A program made the translations under genes and the position numbers. Below, piece after piece: positions 62,229 to 64,000 of a DNA stretch of 64,000 nucleotides. Position 1 is the first letter of the stretch. Each line of letters starts with the position of its first letter. Below the pieces are notes generated by a model that worked only from the letters and a program-made list of their open reading frames with translations, was not told the DNA's origin and ran no database searches. Location of the stretch: assembly GCF_900637855.1 (NCBI RefSeq), contig NZ_LR134440.1, forward strand, positions 2,170,001 through 2,234,000. Direction: 5' to 3'. The DNA comes from Neisseria animaloris. GTDB taxonomy: Bacteria > Pseudomonadota > Gammaproteobacteria > Burkholderiales > Neisseriaceae.

Positions 62229-63308
62229 ATGACAACTTTATCCGATTTTATCCGCCCTGAAATTCAGGCGATGACGGCATACCGTGTGGCAGACCCGCCT
62301 GAAGGCTTTATCAAGCTGGATGCGATGGAAAGCCCTTATCATCCTTTTGCCGGTGCGCCCGAGCTGGCCGGCGAATGGCAACGGCTTCTGGCGGAAGCTC
62401 CGATTCACCTTTATCCCAACCCTGCAACCAGCGGTTTGCAGGATGCACTGCGTCAGGCGTTCCATATCCCCCAAGAGGCAAAAATTGCACTGGGCAACGG
62501 TTCGGACGAATTGATCCAACTGCTTACCATGCTGGTTGCCAAACCGAAAGCCACGATGTTGGCGGTAGAGCCGAGCTTTGTGATGTACAAGCACAACGCG
62601 CGGCTCTTCGGTATGCATTATGTGGGAGTGCCGCTTAATGAGGATTTCACATTAAATATGCCTGTGTTGCTTGAAGCTATTGAATGGCATAACCCGGCGC
62701 TGGTGTTTATCGCCTACCCGAACAACCCCACCGGCGTGTGTTTCAAGCGCGAAGAAGTGGAAGCTGTGATTGATGCGGCCAAAGGCATTGTCGTGGTGGA
62801 TGAAGCCTACGGTGCTTTCAGCCGCGACAGCTTCCTGCCGCAGGCGGGCAGCATTGAGAATCTGGTGGTGATGCGTACCGTGAGCAAAATTGGTTTTGCC
62901 GGTTTGCGCATCGGCTATGCTTCGGGCTGTGCTGTCGTTATCGACGAACTGGCAAAAATCGTGCCGCCCTACAATATGAATCAATTGAGTCTTGCGACGG
63001 CGAAATTTGCCCTGCAACATGCGGAACGAATCGAAAAAACGACTGCCAAATTGAAAGACGAGCGCGAACGGATGTTTGCGGAATTATCGGCAATAGGCCG
63101 TCTGAAAGCTTTCCCCAGCGACGCGAACTTTATTACCGTGCGTGTGCCTGATGCGCAGGAGCTGTTTGATACGTTGAAGGAAAACAAAATTCTGATTAAA
63201 AACCTGCACGGCGTGCATCCTCTGCTGGATCAATGCGTGCGCATCACCGTCGGCTCTCCCGAAGAGAACGATGCCGTCTTAAAAGTAATTCGCGCCCTTT
63301 ACGGGTAA
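62229..63308 (+). CDS. hisC: Histidinol-phosphate aminotransferase
   Basis: 359 residues from the third of three consecutive in-frame ATGs (62223, 62226, 62229). The third is best spaced from GGAG at 62218. PLP lysine in RTVSKIGFAGLRIGYASG; PNNPTG and DEAYGAF are conserved. Followed 71 bp later by hisB. Confidence 0.93.
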   Translation: MTTLSDFIRPEIQAMTAYRVADPPEGFIKLDAMESPYHPFAGAPELAGEWQRLLAEAPIHLYPNPATSGLQDALRQAFHIPQEAKIALGNGSDELIQLLTMLVAKPKATMLAVEPSFVMYKHNARLFGMHYVGVPLNEDFTLNMPVLLEAIEWHNPALVFIAYPNNPTGVCFKREEVEAVIDAAKGIVVVDEAYGAFSRDSFLPQAGSIENLVVMRTVSKIGFAGLRIGYASGCAVVIDELAKIVPPYNMNQLSLATAKFALQHAERIEKTTAKLKDERERMFAELSAIGRLKAFPSDANFITVRVPDAQELFDTLKENKILIKNLHGVHPLLDQCVRITVGSPEENDAVLKVIRALYG

Positions 63309-63314
63309 ATTTTT

Positions 63315-63328
63315 TTCAGACGGCCTCT
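63315..63328. repeat. Single DUS after hisC
   Basis: TTTTTCAGACGGCC, reverse orientation, between hisC and hisB; no partner, so not an obvious terminator. Confidence 0.6.
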
Positions 63329-63379
63329 CAGGTGGTCTGAGTAGATTTGAGATTAGTAAACACAACCGGATATTGTTAT

Positions 63380-64000
63380 ATGAATAAAGCACAACTTCAT
63401 CTTCAAAATCTGTATATCCTGATGAAAGAGGCCGGTTCGCTGGCAGAGCTGGCGCGCCGCAGCGGTTATGAAAATTCTGCGTCGCTTTCCCAAATCAAAC
63501 GCCGTCTGGAGCAGCAAAACACGGATGAAAACGGCCGCGGTATCCGCGCATCGCTGCTGGCCAAACTCGAAAGCGGCATGGGAAAACGCAAAGGCTGGAT
63601 GGATAGGGAGCATGATCCTGAAGCTGAAAAACGTCAGAAAAAAGCAGCGGCCGGACGTGCCGCCGAAAAAGCCGTTGCCGCCGCATCCGCGCCCGTTTTT
63701 GAAGGTAAGCGTGCGGTTACGGTTGTCCGCAATACCAGTGAAACCCGGATTTCCGTATCGCTGAACCTCGACGGCAGCGGAGTAGGCCGATTCGATACCG
63801 GCGTGCCGTTTCTCGACCACATGCTCGACCAAATCGTCCGCCACGGCCTGATTGATTTGGACATTGCCTGCCAAGGCGATTTGCATATCGACGACCACCA
63901 CACCGTAGAAGATATCGGCATCACGCTCGGGCAGGCGTTGAAACAGGCGTTGGGCGATAAGGCCGGAATCCGCCGCTACGGGCATGCCTATGTGCCGTTG
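63380..64000 (+). CDS. hisB: Imidazoleglycerol-phosphate dehydratase with N-terminal extension (truncated by window)
   Basis: The ATG at 63380 opens a frame that continues to the window end, 207 codons so far. Residues from about 110 are the IGPD core ([46 protein letters not shown]). Residues 1-105 are an added region: [15 protein letters not shown], then an HTH-like [20 protein letters not shown], then an Ala/Lys-rich linker. The phosphatase domain of enterobacterial HisB is absent. I recall meningococcal HisB being similarly long (about 305 residues). Confidence 0.9.
   Translation, partial: MNKAQLHLQNLYILMKEAGSLAELARRSGYENSASLSQIKRRLEQQNTDENGRGIRASLLAKLESGMGKRKGWMDREHDPEAEKRQKKAAAGRAAEKAVAAASAPVFEGKRAVTVVRNTSETRISVSLNLDGSGVGRFDTGVPFLDHMLDQIVRHGLIDLDIACQGDLHIDDHHTVEDIGITLGQALKQALGDKAGIRRYGHAYVPL

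Overview
The window is chromosomal core sequence from a Neisseria species or close Neisseriaceae relative. The clearest sign is the DNA uptake sequence GCCGTCTGAA, present dozens of times on both strands. It is mostly in the AGGCCGTCTGAA dialect and often occurs as inverted pairs that double as hairpin terminators after genes. The dialect is not the ATGCCGTCTGAA form typical of N. meningitidis and N. gonorrhoeae. Together with a pyruvate formate-lyase locus, this points to a commensal or animal-associated Neisseria; the species cannot be named from the sequence alone.

Layout: 0-9.6 kb holds msbA, a ferredoxin-NADP reductase, a TatD nuclease, ubiH, a D,D-carboxypeptidase, ilvA and tgt. 9.7-18.9 kb is a translation block: tRNA-Val, thrS-infC-rpmI-rplT, pheS-pheT-ihfA with a MerR-like gene, tRNA-Pro and prfA. 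19-27 kb has thiC behind a TPP riboswitch, hemA with an AlgZ-like kinase, argH, a DUF2478 gene and serC. 27.6-34.5 kb has rimP-nusA-infB, then zur with a COG0523 zinc GTPase, and a yegP-like gene. 34.7-44.5 kb has ybeY-corC, hemC, a CDF transporter, gph, aspC, an amino-acid binding lipoprotein, three poorly characterised genes and tyrB. 45-52.9 kb has pflB-pflA, lrp divergent from dadA-alr, and dapE. 53-64 kb has a DUF4126 gene, apaH, ridA, ribF, a LURP-one-like gene, a PiuC-type hydroxylase with a Fiu-type TonB receptor, phoH, hisC and the start of hisB.

Functionally this is housekeeping: translation, amino-acid and cofactor synthesis, cell-wall recycling and metal homeostasis (Zur, CDF, catecholate siderophore uptake). 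No phage, transposase, CRISPR array, toxin-antitoxin or defence island was found.

The unusual content is non-coding or regulatory. It includes a family of at least eight DUS-anchored extended repeats, a 137-bp MITE-like element between the TonB receptor and its likely Fur-controlled promoter, and a terminator hairpin that buries the thiC ribosome binding site behind a TPP riboswitch. There is also an attenuator-like terminator just before rimP, a non-AUG infC start, and a HisB with an N-terminal helical extension. I found no credible new multi-gene system; the repeat family is the best candidate for something undescribed.
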